A DNA stretch of 64,000 nt from Dendrocalamus latiflorus (lineage: Eukaryota; Streptophyta; Magnoliopsida; Poales; Poaceae): the NCBI GenBank assembly GCA_017311315.1, contig CM029666.1, positions 2,224,871 to 2,288,870 of the forward strand, given 5' to 3'. The notes beneath the pieces are model-generated. The model searched no databases. It was not told the origin of the DNA and saw nothing but the letters and a program-made list of their open reading frames with translations. Both the position numbers and the translations under genes were made by a program. The first letter of the stretch is position 1; every line of letters begins with the position of its first letter. Positions 23,322-33,567 of this stretch are shown in pieces.

Positions 23322-26300
23322 CTAGGTTTGTACGTAAGTTACCTCCCCGTCGATACGACCCGCGGATGATCGACGGCTAATACTACAACATCGGGCAGAC
23401 TCGGTAGATTGCGATGGCCAGCCAGACTTGCTAGGTTGCGATGACCTAGCGGGTAAGCATGGTGCCTCCTCTGGGTGTCTGATGTGCACAATGTAATCCA
23501 TCGAACGCCCGTAGGGTCCGTAGCTCAGGTTGTGTACTATTTTTTTAGCCTGCTTTAGAATGTACTTCAAAGTATTCTGCACAGCCGGTGGTGTTCCGGG
23601 CTAGAGAGGGTGGTCTCGGACGCGCTTGCAATGCGTTGCACCCGCTCCAACTGAAGTGACATATGAAACATGTTCAGTAACGACCAGTATAAATTCCATA
23701 AATGAATCTCTCAGAAATTGCAACTGTCTTACACTGTCATGCTACCACGAAGCGCTATGGTGATCAATCGAGCGTTGTAGACTATCGTCATGCGTTATTT
23801 GCTCAGGGCGATCTGGTGGACGAATGATGAGTTTGCTGCACGACCGGGGTACGTACCACTCTAAGTACTCATCTTACGTCTAGACGTCGTACCGACGCTG
23901 CTCCATAATGACATCCAGGTGCACCCTGTCCATCCATGTCATCGCCTACTCATGTTGCACTAGTCACCAGTCCGTACCATGCCGATCAGCCCTTAATTGC
24001 CTACATTTCCAGAATCAATCGATGTTACAGAGCAAGACACACAAAGTGTAAATATTATTTGGATAGAGTTTGACTCACTGGTGTACGGCTCGCAGTAGAA
24101 ACCTGTCGTCCGGAGGGGGCACGACATGGTGGAAACCGAGCTGTTGCATTACGCGCTGTGGCGCGTAAACCTCTACTATGTACGAGAACACCAAATGGCG
24201 TGTCATCGCCCATAGCACCGCGTCCTGCAGGTATTGCAGGGACAGCCTGTAAAACAATACATGCTCCACGAAGTCTACAGTCCATGGACCCCTAATGATG
24301 TCACTGTCATGTAACGACTCGAACTCGTTGTGCCACAACAAGTAGCACCTCGATAGTTTGCCCTTGGCCCAGCGCAGATGGACACTAGTCCACCGAAAGC
24401 CCATAGTGGGTCCATCTATCATGTCGGTGAACTCGTCAAATAGGAGCACTGGCGTCATGATGGTCGGACGCCCGACGGGGAAGTGTTCCTAACTTCACAG
24501 TTGCAGGAGCATGTAGCACACACACAGGTTGGGGTGATTAGCAGTGCCGCGCTGGCAAGTGTCACACAACCCCCCATATGTGGCACATAAAATGGCTGAT
24601 CCCCAGCTATACTGAGGCATGGCCCCAAACTCCGCGTCAATCAAAGACTCGACGAGGCGGATAAACTTAGCATTGCAAATATCGTCGTGTGTGCCTGGAA
24701 ACATGCTCCAACCAAAGAGATGAAGAAGGTACGTGATGAGGTGCGTCCTAACGACCTCGAGTGGAGCATCCTGTGGGCACATAATGAAATTCTTCAGCCA
24801 AGCATTGGGGACGCCACGAGCACTCTTCGAGACAGGCAGGCCGAACTGGTCTGCCAGCCTCTTCTTCCAATCCGACGGTGCAGGGGATGGAACAAGTGTG
24901 TCACCCCAAAGAGGGAGACCAGTCAAGAACAAGACGTCCTGCAGAGTGATCATCATCTCACCCCACCAAAAGTGGAATGTGTGCGTCTCGGGTAGAGATG
25001 GCAATTGTGCCCATTTACCCGTGTACCCGTGGGTAAATACCCTAATGGAGCCGGGTATGAGATGTATTTTCTACCCACGGGCATGAAAACGGGGGAAACT
25101 CTTTGTCCATCGGGTAAACGGGTACGGATATGGATAAACTCTACCCGTACCCGTCTTACCCATTTACCCGCCAAAAACAAACCCTAACCCTACACTGTCC
25201 AGTGTCCCGAGTACCCGGTCACCCACCAGCCGCCGCCCCGCCCATTCATTCGGTCATTCCATTCGGCCGCTTGTCTCCTCCTCCCCTCTACTCTACTCAC
25301 CCTCGTCTCCTCCCCACCCGCCGGCCGGATCCAGCGGTCCAGCCGCCTCCCCGCCGCCGCCGTCCTCCAGATCGAGCCGCCCCGCCGCCGCCCCCACCCG
25401 CCCAGACGCCGAATCCACCCACCGCCTCCAGCTCGAGCCGCCGCCCCCACCCGCCGCCGCCGTCCTCCAGATCGAGACGCTGCCCCACCGCCGAACCCAC
25501 CCGCCGGGACACCGGATCCAGCCGCCGGCCCGCCGCCGTCCTCCCCTATAAAGCCCAACAGCACGACGACCTACACCCTTCATCTTCCTCACAGGTACAT
25601 CTGCCCGGTGGCTATGCTTATCTGTGTGGATATACTTGTTGTGTTGGTTTTGCTCGCATAGATTGTAAGGTGATGCTTCCATCTACATGGGGAAACTGCA
25701 ATCCCACTGAATATATTGTTCAATGGGGGTCTAGTGTGCACGAGTTTGTCTAAGTTAGGTTGAGCTGATTTAGGCTATGCCAACGAAGAGTGTTTTTTTG
25801 TTGAAGTGAGATGGAACGCTCGACTGTTGTGTGGGTTGAGTGGCTTTGCATTCTTACAGAAGTTTTGGTTTATGGTAGCTCAGCAAGTTCAGATATGACA
25901 TTGGTTTGCAATTAAACCAATTATAACCTAATTCCATTTGTAACTATTGGATATGAAAGTTCAACTTTGTAATTTGTTAGCATCAAGTTCTGGGTATTAC
26001 ATGCAAATGTTGATTATCTGGTCAGTCCTAACTCAAGTTACTTGATGGTCAGTTCCATGTCAGTGTGAAATGGTTATATCATTATCCCAGACTACTATTT
26101 TCATCGTCTTCATGCATGTGCTTCGGCTTCCTTCGTATGTGATGCTAGTGTTTTGGACAACAATGTTTTATTTATGGGATGTCAGTTCCATTATCTATTG
26201 TGGAACTATATGATTTCTTGTGAAGTTAACTGTTAACAATCTTATAAGATGCGAAGAAATATCAATTTTTATGGCACGGCTGGTTCAAGAACAATTTTGA

Positions 26301-27088
26301 CTTTCAGGGCTTTTTTTGCTGACCAAAATCACAACAATAACACATGCTACTTTGAGAGTGCAGATCAAGATTTGTTGCACAAATTAATTTGAAGTACGCA
26401 AAGTTCTTCCATAGTCAAAACTATTTGTTTGATCTCGATTTTGCTCTTAACAAAATCTACTTGGAGTCTGCGTTCTGTTTAGATAAAAAGAGCAAATGAG
26501 GAAGCCGTGTAATAAGACTAAATTTCTTTGAATGTACTATGATTTCTGTGCATGTATTTAGCTGTCTGTAATACTAGAGATTTGTGTATTTGTGACTTTG
26601 TAATTTGTGTTCAATTCTCATATTTGTTACTTTGTGAATGTGTGAATTTGTGATGTATTGGTGATATTTGAATGTGATGTACTCAGTTCGCGGGTAAACG
26701 GGTATGCCCGTGGGCGTAAATCGGGGTCACGGGTACGGGTATGGGCGAGCACTACCCATACCCGCCAAGCCCGATTGCCATCCCTAGTCTCGGGCCTCCA
26801 CTTGTTCACCAATGCCATGAGCAGGCTACCGCCGATGGTGAATTAGCATCCAAAGGAGACCAGCCTCGCAAAGGGTAACAAGCCCGTGGCCCACAAGATT
26901 AGGACGTAGTGTTCGTCCAGCTCCCAATGATCTCTCCCTCCCCATAGCTTGATGGCCCAAGGGCCAGCACCACCCATCATCCATGAGTGGCACCGGTGGT
27001 TCTCATCGTAGAACTGTTTGAGAACCTCCGGTAACACCATACCTTCCAACAAATGGTATAGACCAAATTTTAGTGCAAAGATTGACAC
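23322..27088 (-). pseudogene. Plant mobile domain (PMD) gene of a transposon, interrupted by hAT
   Basis: The minus strand encodes a PMD protein of the MAIN-like/aminotransferase-like type common in plant transposons. The N-terminal part (27088-26795) has LLPFARLVSFGC and LLMALVNKWRPE. It then continues exactly across the hAT and one TSD copy into THTFHFWWGEMMITLQDV and FLTGLPLWGD (24984-24495). A further segment (24458-24075) includes LLWHNEFESL and APQRVMQQLGF, and eroded C-terminal parts reach 23322. Known PMD roles concern silencing, but transposon-borne copies have no settled function. At least three in-frame stops break it: TAA at 26845-26843, then TGA and TAG where the family has Trp in LQLWSWEHFP. 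Confidence 0.85.
24993..26786. mobile_element. hAT element (1794 bp) inserted in the PMD gene
   Basis: The ends are TAGAGATGGCAATTGTGCCC on the left and the complement of GGCTTGGCGGG..GATTGCCATCCCTA on the right, that is TAG(A/G)GATGGCAAT termini. They are flanked by a perfect 8-bp TSD GTCTCGGG (24985-24992 and 26787-26794). Subterminal regions repeat GGGTAAACGGGTA words. The centre includes a Pro/Arg-rich GC-rich stretch (25200-25560) with no recognised domain. No transposase is encoded. Confidence 0.92.
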
Positions 27089-28110
27089 TAACAGTAAAAC
27101 AATACAAGTTAGTGATTACATACGTGTAATTACATATGAATAATTCATTAGTTACCAACAATTCGATTACCCATTTGAAAAAATCACGAATGATTCATTA
27201 CCGTCGTCCTTAGTACTTAATTACTTAGCACTAATTCATTACTTAATCCTAACTAATTACCATTACAGTAATTTTGACTGCTTAATTACACACTACCATA
27301 CAATAACAAATTATGAGTACCGTATGTACACAAAAAAAACAAACTATGTCTACATTACTACGACTAACTTACTTCATAATACAAACTACATTAATTACGA
27401 CTAACTAAATAACACTAATTAACTAGGACTACGGGAATAACGTTGAAAGCATACGATAAAAAATTACCTGTATTTCGGGATAAACAATCAGCACTGGCGT
27501 CCTCCTGACGCGTCCTCAATGAGCTATGCACTAGCATATCAAAATAATTAGCTATGCACTCCTTATTTAGAGAGTACCTTGCAACAAATGGGATAGAAGA
27601 AATATTACTGCGAAGATTGATAATGACAGTAAAATACTATAAGTTAGTGATTACATGCATGCAACTACATACGAATAATTCATTAATTACCAACAATTTC
27701 ATTACCCGTCTGGAAAAATTACGAGTAATTCATTACTGTCATCTGTAGCACCTAATTACTTACTACTAACTCATTAGTTAACCCTAACTAATTGCCACCA
27801 TAGTAATTACGACTGCTTAATTACATACTACCATACAATAATAAATTATGGGTACCGTACATACATAAAATAGTAAAAACTACATTTAAATTATTACGAC
27901 CTACTTACTTCGAAATACAAACTAAATTAATTACGACTAACTAAATGATACTAATTAACTACGACTACGGGATAACGACGAAAGCATGTGATAAAAATTA
28001 TCTACCTTTCGGGAGAAGCAATTAACACTGTCACGTTCTCTTGCCGTGTTCTTAATGAGCTATGCACTGCCTTCCCAAAATAATAAGCTACACACTCTTA
28101 ATTTTAAGAG
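27040..28110. repeat. ~535-bp direct duplication inside the long-TIR element
   Basis: Two head-to-tail copies (about 27040-27574 and 27575-28110) share GTTAGTGATTACAT, TAATTCATTA and TTACCAACAATT, the ACTACCATACAATAA segment, and the end word AATGAGCTATGCACT. Copies have many substitutions. The first starts within the PMD coding sequence (the end encoding YHLLEG) and extends into its upstream region. Confidence 0.8.
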
Positions 28111-28454
28111 ACGATCACGAGAATGAGCTTCTATGATGAGTGACTGAGATGAATAATGACGAATTGCGAGAGTTTTGTATTTATGGCCAAACAAAAAGGG
28201 ATGCGCTCATCTCGCAAATTAAGAACTCCTTGTCAATGAGCAGCACTTCGGACGAGGGAGGACGGCATAGTAACACTAACAAATGTGTAGACGAGTGAGT
28301 GGGCGAAGGGGACAACACGGATATAATGACATTAGTGCGAACGAGGGAGCGCATCAAGCGCGCAAGGGGGATAATATGGATAGAGTGAAAATTGTGCAAA
28401 GGACATAGTGGAAAAAAAGATAACAGTAACAGGTGGACATATGTACGAAGGATA

Positions 28455-29075
28455 GAGGTCAAACACTGCAAAAGATTTCTGAGCATCGTTAATTTCATAA
28501 TTAAATTAATATAAATTAACATGATAAATTTGGAGCATATAAAATTCCCAGACTTTCTATAAAATTTTGTAATTTTTAGAGCTCGTTTGCTATATGTAAT
28601 AGCTCCTACAAGTATTAAAATCGTATGAATTTTTGAGCAACATTCACAACAGATAAAATTACCAAAAATTTATATAGCTAAGTACATTATGTCAGGAGGC
28701 TGCACACAAAATTTAATGATTTTTTGAACTCATGTGCTATATTTAAAATTTTTTAAAAATAGTAAGAAAAAAATAAATTAGGGCAGATAATTAAGTCGGC
28801 TAATCACCTGCCGCTTGATGATGGAATGGCAGGTCCCTTGCCGTCTTGTGGTGGGACGACATGCCGCCGCCGTCCGGGCACGAGACGGCATGCCACCTGT
28901 AGTCCCATCGTGGGACGGCAGCGGCTATGCGTTAATCCATACGTGCTGCCGTCCAGTCACCGGACGGCAAAAATGTCATTTTTGTCAATATGCTAGACAT
29001 ACAACTATTTTTATAAATACAGTACCAAACAGTGACAAATATGCTAAAAAGTCGTCACAAAGATGACACGAGATG
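28455..29075 (-). repeat. Right long terminal inverted repeat
   Basis: Inverted counterpart of 21890-22555. It ends with CAAATATGCTAAAAAGTCGTC followed by a short tail, matching the left arm's outer end. Confidence 0.8.
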
Positions 29076-29643
29076 GATCAACTCATAGAAAACCTAGGAG
29101 TGACGACGGCAAGAAAACTTTAAAAACTTTAGTGGTAGAAAAAATTTAAGCTGTACCATTCGACACTCGAAATTGGGCGTCTTACTGATTGGTATATCGG
29201 ATAATGCATTATAACATATACAAAGACGGGGGACTTCCGCGCAGGAGACCGCAGCCACGTCGCCCCAGCGCTCGGCCGGCCGGCGCGTGGCAAGAGAATT
29301 TGCGTACGGCCGGACGAGGCACTTTCCTCATACTTTCTGAAAATTACGTAAAGGTCCTTTTTTCTCGCGAAAAGGTCCCTGCAAGTTTTTTCTTTAAAGA
29401 AAATTTTGGATGGCGCCCCGCGGGTTTCCAAAATTACGTATAGGTCCTTATTTACTTACGTACAAGTCCTTACAAGTCCTCGATTTTTTGAAAAAAACCC
29501 TTTGATTTTTCTAAAATTACGCATTTGTCCTTGATTTTTTTTATGAAACTCCCTTTGAATTATCGTCTCTTTTACTTTGGTCCGCACGGTAGCTAGCGTG
29601 GCGTGCGCCGCGCTTATGCAGCTAGTTATTTCTATGTTAAAAT
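29076..29643. other. Unassigned stretch with short repeats
   Basis: This contains repeated words AAATTACG(T/C)A and AGGTCCTT(T/A) at 29340-29530. The pattern suggests a relic of an unidentified transposon end. No coding similarity is seen. Confidence 0.3.
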
Positions 29644-29714
29644 CAATGTTTTAAATTGCCGGCTATGGCATTTAGCGGCAGGGATTCTCCACAGCTATGA
29701 GCAGCTATAGCCGG

Positions 29715-29999
29715 CTATAGCGCCGCTATGGCATTTAGCGGTTTTCGAACTTTCTTGCACTTAGTAACATTGAAGCCTTTAATGCCAGCAAGATGGTACT
29801 TTATTCTAGTAATCCCAGCAGTGCAGAGCTTGTCACAATACTTGCACTGTAGGCAATGCTTTTTGTTCAAGTTTGGGCAAAAACAATGAGCCCATGCAGG
29901 GTCATCTGAGTTAACAACAGGTTGTGCTGGTGGTGCATTTGTTACTGAGGCAGAGGCGGCACTTGACGGGTTACCTATGCAAATTGCAAATGCAAACAC
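29715..29999 (-). pseudogene. BED zinc-finger exon of a hAT transposase
   Basis: The frame contains SDDPAWAHCFC, then CLQCKYCDKLCTAGITR, then YHLAGIKGFNVTKCKK, a classic plant hAT BED finger (Cys pair, His, Cys). It ends at a stop inside the left subterminal repeat. A splice-like TTACCTATG junction lies near 29970. Such an orphan finger could still bind transposon DNA if expressed, but no promoter is assigned and the rest of the transposase is absent. Confidence 0.75.
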
Positions 30000-30099
30000 T
30001 AAATTTCATTCTAATCTAATTTCATCCAATATCTAACTAATCTTCTATACAACATCTACAGATCTACCTAATCTTCTACCTTTGGCTCCTTGATACTAA

Positions 30100-30500
30100 C
30101 ATTTGAAAGAAGCAAAGAAGAGAACGCAGAACACTAGATGTCTAGAACAAAGGACAGAACGGTGAGATGAGGAGAAGAAAACTTGCCTGCCTGTTGCTCC
30201 GGCTGGGACATGGTGGAAGCTTGGTGGTCCTCACCGTCGGTTGCAGCCTCAGATGAAGTAGCCGTCGGTCGCGGGACCGTCGCCTGGGCCCTTTTCGGGG
30301 AGGAGGAGTGGGGAATGCGGAGCTGGTTAGTCTTCCTCGCCGCCTGTCGCATCCACCGTCGCCGCTGCCGGTCGCAGGCTCGCAGCGAACGTCGCCGCTT
30401 TTTGTCGCAGCAGTCGCCGCCAGCTGAGAGGAGGAGCCGAGAGGAGGAGCGAATGGTTAGGGTTAGACCAGGAGGAGCCGCCGTGAGGAGTAGCGACTAA
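30100..30500 (-). other. GC-rich 5' part of the compact hAT
   Basis: Minus-strand sequence upstream of the BED exon. It is GC-rich with GCGACGG and CTCCTC words and carries several short frames without a recognised domain. It probably corresponds to the transposase leader and first exon region. Confidence 0.35.
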
Positions 30501-30945
30501 CGAATGGTTTCAGGCTTTCGGCCCAGGAGGCCCCGCGTGCGCTGATTTCGGCCCAAGAGGCCTGGAGGAGAAATAGCGGCGCTAAGTTTCTTGCACGTTT
30601 AGCGGATATAGCGAGCTAATAGCGGTTTTTAGCGCACAAGATTATGTAGCGGCAAAAGCGCACTATCCTAGCGTTGTTGCCGCCCAGCCGCTATTTCTAT
30701 CTCCGGAGATTTAAAACATTGGTTAAAATACAGAGTACAAGAGGTGTACAATTGTTGTTCGCCGGTCCATAAATATATGCTGTCATATGTACTGAAGCTC
30801 TGTGTGAAAACAAATATGTGCTCCATCGATTTGATTGGCGCGACTTGTTGCCACGAGCAGTTCCTTGACACCACAGGAATTATGATATGTTTTTTTTGTT
30901 TGAAGCATTTATTACTGCTGACCAGATTAGGGTGGTGATAAAAAG

Positions 30946-31204
30946 AGCTTCAACTTCTGGCTTCTAACTTATTTTTCACTATTCATAAATTTTATCTTTT
31001 TTTTGAATTTTTGGCTTTTTGTTAAGCTTTTTTGCCGGTTCTTTTTTCCCGTATTTGTTTGTATTATACGTAATGAGATAACATATTTTTTATATTTTTT
31101 AATTTTTTAAATTTAATTATGCTAAATAAGCCTCTGTCAGCTACAATACTTTTTTCAGCCAGTTACATTACTTTTCAGCCATAAGCCACAAAAAAAGCTC
31201 AAAT
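30946..31204. mobile_element. ~260-bp MITE, copy A
   Basis: This segment is present in reverse orientation at 32773-33032. Shared words are TTATTTTTCACTATTCATAA, TTTGTATTATACGTAATG, AATTTAATTATGCTAAATAA and GCCTCTGTCAGCTACA. The ends carry GCTTC(A/T)..CTTCTGGCTTCTA and AGCCA..AAAGCTC. A more diverged relative lies at 48840-49030. The class is not fixed because TSDs are unclear. Confidence 0.75.
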
Positions 31205-31239
31205 GATTTGTAAGAGAAAAAGAAAGCACATACGCACCT

Positions 31240-31870
31240 AACACATCTCACACGTACGTTCACACGCGCATATAAGTGTATCCCGAGCACACATCTAATT
31301 AAAAGCGACACCTCAGAATGTATGGATATATGCTTTAACTACTAATATATTTATGTATATATGTACTCTTTGTATTCAAAATTTAGAGTCTATTCATATA
31401 AATTTTGGTCTTTTAGTTTTAGCCATGAATAATAATAGCTTATAGAGAAACTAATCAAGAGATATTCGTGTACGATTTTAGTCGATATAAATGAATGCAC
31501 TGTAATGTGTACTACAATCAACTAGTACATCTTATCTTAAAAAAATATTTTGTTTAAAAGCTAAATATTATAAAATCACAGCTTCTACAATAAGTTGCCT
31601 TTTTACATGTCTCTATAGTCAGTTTCTCCATGACACAATGTATTTGTTCCTCATATTAAAATCTCATGTCCTATATGACAAGATTTACGAACAGCTGATG
31701 TTACACCATTGTATATGGTCTAAGCAGTCCTAGCTTGTTCTTATATTTGGCTCACCTCAAGGTTAAGAAATTCTTGTGCTTCGCCATTCTTTCATGGTTG
31801 ATCATTTTTTTTTCATAATTTGACGCAATGTTGGTTAACGTGATTTTATTTCTTCGAACAAATTGACGAC
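31240..31870. other. AT-rich stretch without a recognised gene
   Basis: No coding similarity is seen. It includes the TACGATTTTA..ACTACAAT relic near 31470-31560, related to 19540-19600. Confidence 0.35.
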
Positions 31871-31879
31871 TGATTACAG

Positions 31880-31957
31880 GAGAGAGAAGCTCTTCTTGTT
31901 TCTATGGCAAGTATAGGAGCTTTGGCGTCAAGAATTCAAGATGCTGATCGCATGTGA
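31880..31957 (+). other. Possible orphan 3' terminal exon
   Basis: After a good acceptor (CTGATTACAG) there is an open segment reading EREALLVSMASIGALASRIQ and then DADRM before TGA at 31955-31957. It looks like the C-terminus of a helical protein. No upstream partner exon is found within the preceding 2 kb, which are transposon sequence, so this may be a severed gene end. I do not recognise the protein. Confidence 0.25.
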
Positions 31958-32772
31958 ACGCGGACATCTTGTACAGCGCGCGGAGCGCAAGAATTCTATA
32001 GAAACCTCGCTGAAATTTCATAGTAAACTGAGTTCTCCAAAATAAGGACCCAAAGCTGGATTAGTTACGCAATTTCGCAATTAGGGACAACATTGGCAAT
32101 TCACCGCTAATACGAATCTCAAGGACAACAGGTACGCTTGCGGGACAAAAAGGACAGCGACAGATGCGCATCGCGCGACACCCACGGAACCCTCTCTCCA
32201 CTGACGGTGGACCACTACTACGACTTACCGAGCGCAACGGAACGCGGGTAAACCAAGTATCCGGTACAGGAAGTTCGCGCCCGGGACAAGGCGGTGCGTC
32301 ATGCGTGGGCCCGCCCGGCGTTGTCCGCTCGCCTCGGTAGATCGACGCGAGGGGGGGGGGGCGATGACACGTGTGTATCGCTGGTAGGTGGGGACGGTGC
32401 GTGCTGGGCCCACGGTCAGTGTATGGCTACAGATTTGCTGCTCGCGTTGAGAGGGCTAGAATGAGGAAAAGAAAATTGAAATTGCCTCGCCCACACGCTA
32501 AGCTGAACCCTAGCAGTTGCCATGTTTTTTTTTTGATAAAAGTTGCCATGTTTTTTACTATAGCCTTCGCGGTGCTAAGTTAGTAATGTATACATAACGG
32601 TATACTGTGAGAGAACATTTGATATTATTGTCACCTAATAATTACTCATGGCAGCATTGTTATATCATCCAAAGCAAATCATATTGTTTATTCTGTTAAA
32701 TGGCATGTTACTCTCTTGTTCAATCAATCAAGCAACAGATCTCAGCATCTATCACGTATGGGTGGTGATCGG

Positions 32773-33032
32773 TTCGGCTGAAAAGCTCATGGCTCATGGC
32801 TGAAAACACTGTAGCTGGCTGAAAAAAGCACTGTAGCTGACAGAGGCTTATTTAGCATAATTAAATTTAAAAAATTTTAAAAATATAAAAAATATGTTAG
32901 CCCATTACGTATAATACAAACAAATACGGGAAAAAAAGAACCGGCAAAAAAGCTCAACAAAAAGCCAAAAGTTCAGAAAAAGACGAAACTTATGAATAGT
33001 GAAAAATAAGCTAGAAGCCAGAAGCCGAAGCC
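32773..33032. mobile_element. ~260-bp MITE, copy B (inverted relative to copy A)
   Basis: Reverse-complement relative of 30946-31204. It starts with GGCTGAAAAGCTCATGGC and ends with GAAAAATAAGCTAGAAGCC. It lies about 0.5 kb upstream of the BPP-like gene's start codon, so it falls in the promoter region of that gene. Confidence 0.75.
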
Positions 33033-33509
33033 GAGTTGATCAGGGCGATGTTGTCTTGTTAAACTTGCTTCAAGGAAACCTAAAAATTGAACAAAAACTT
33101 GCCCTTGTTGTATTCCCACAGCGCAAAGACAAGAAGAAACAGCATGGCCTCATGCTATGTGAAATCGTATCATCAAAAGAACCAAGCGCTAATCCATAGC
33201 CACATCCCGGTACATTCAGATCACTAGTCAGTAGTCCTCCCCACCAAATTATTTCAAAACCCCCAAATTTTTTTAAAAAACCCATCCCCAATTCAAACTC
33301 CAGAACAGGCTCTCTTCAGCTTCGTCGTCCTCCCCAGCCCAAAAGGCTTTCGTGGGTACAGCGCCACAGAATAGCTCCACTGTCTAGGCTAGCTATCCCC
33401 ATCCATCTCCACCACCTCGCTGCCGTTTGCTTCACTCCCACTGCTACTCACTGCCCACTAAGCCCGCGCGCGCGCGCTCGCTAGATCTCGCCGAAACCCT
33501 AGCCCCGCA

Positions 33510-33530
33510 ATGCCGGTCCCCGGCCAGTGA
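33510..33530 (+). other. Short upstream ORF in the BPP-like leader
   Basis: ATG to TGA encodes six residues (MPVPGQ), ending 37 nt before the proposed start at 33568 in a different frame. If the leader begins upstream of it, it could modestly reduce translation. The transcript start is not known. Confidence 0.3.
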
Positions 33531-33567
33531 CGCGCGCGAGCGAGCGGAGCGGCCTGCCGGATCTCCG

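Larger units (their letters stand above)
21890..29075. mobile_element. ~7.2-kb element with >600-bp terminal inverted repeats carrying a PMD gene
   Basis: The two ends are inverted copies of each other over roughly 620-660 bp (21890-22555 against 28455-29075). The outer part shares GACTTTTTAGCAT and TATTGACAAAAATGAC. The middle shares GCGGCAGGTGATTAG-like words, and the inner part shares ATGAAATTAACGATGCTCAG. Long inverted repeats are typical of Mutator-like elements (MULEs). Instead of a MuDR transposase, the interior holds a decayed minus-strand plant-mobile-domain gene (23322-27088), split by a hAT (24993-26786), and a 535-bp direct duplication (27040-28110). A 9-bp TSD was not identified, so outer borders are approximate and MULE assignment is inference. 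Confidence 0.7.
29644..30721 (-). mobile_element. Compact hAT element (1078 bp) with a lone BED exon
   Basis: The terminal repeats are CAATGTTTTAAATTGCCGG and the complement of CCGGAGATTTAAAACATTG. A perfect 8-bp TSD GTTAAAAT flanks it (29636-29643 and 30722-30729). Subterminal DNA repeats TAGCGG/CCGCTA words. It retains a BED zinc-finger exon on the minus strand but no catalytic domain. The clean TSD implies a fairly recent insertion. Confidence 0.93.

Noticed and set aside
25130..25753. 207-codon Pro/Arg-rich open frame
   Set aside because: It lies inside a non-autonomous hAT, in extremely C-rich DNA open in several frames on both strands, with no recognised domain.
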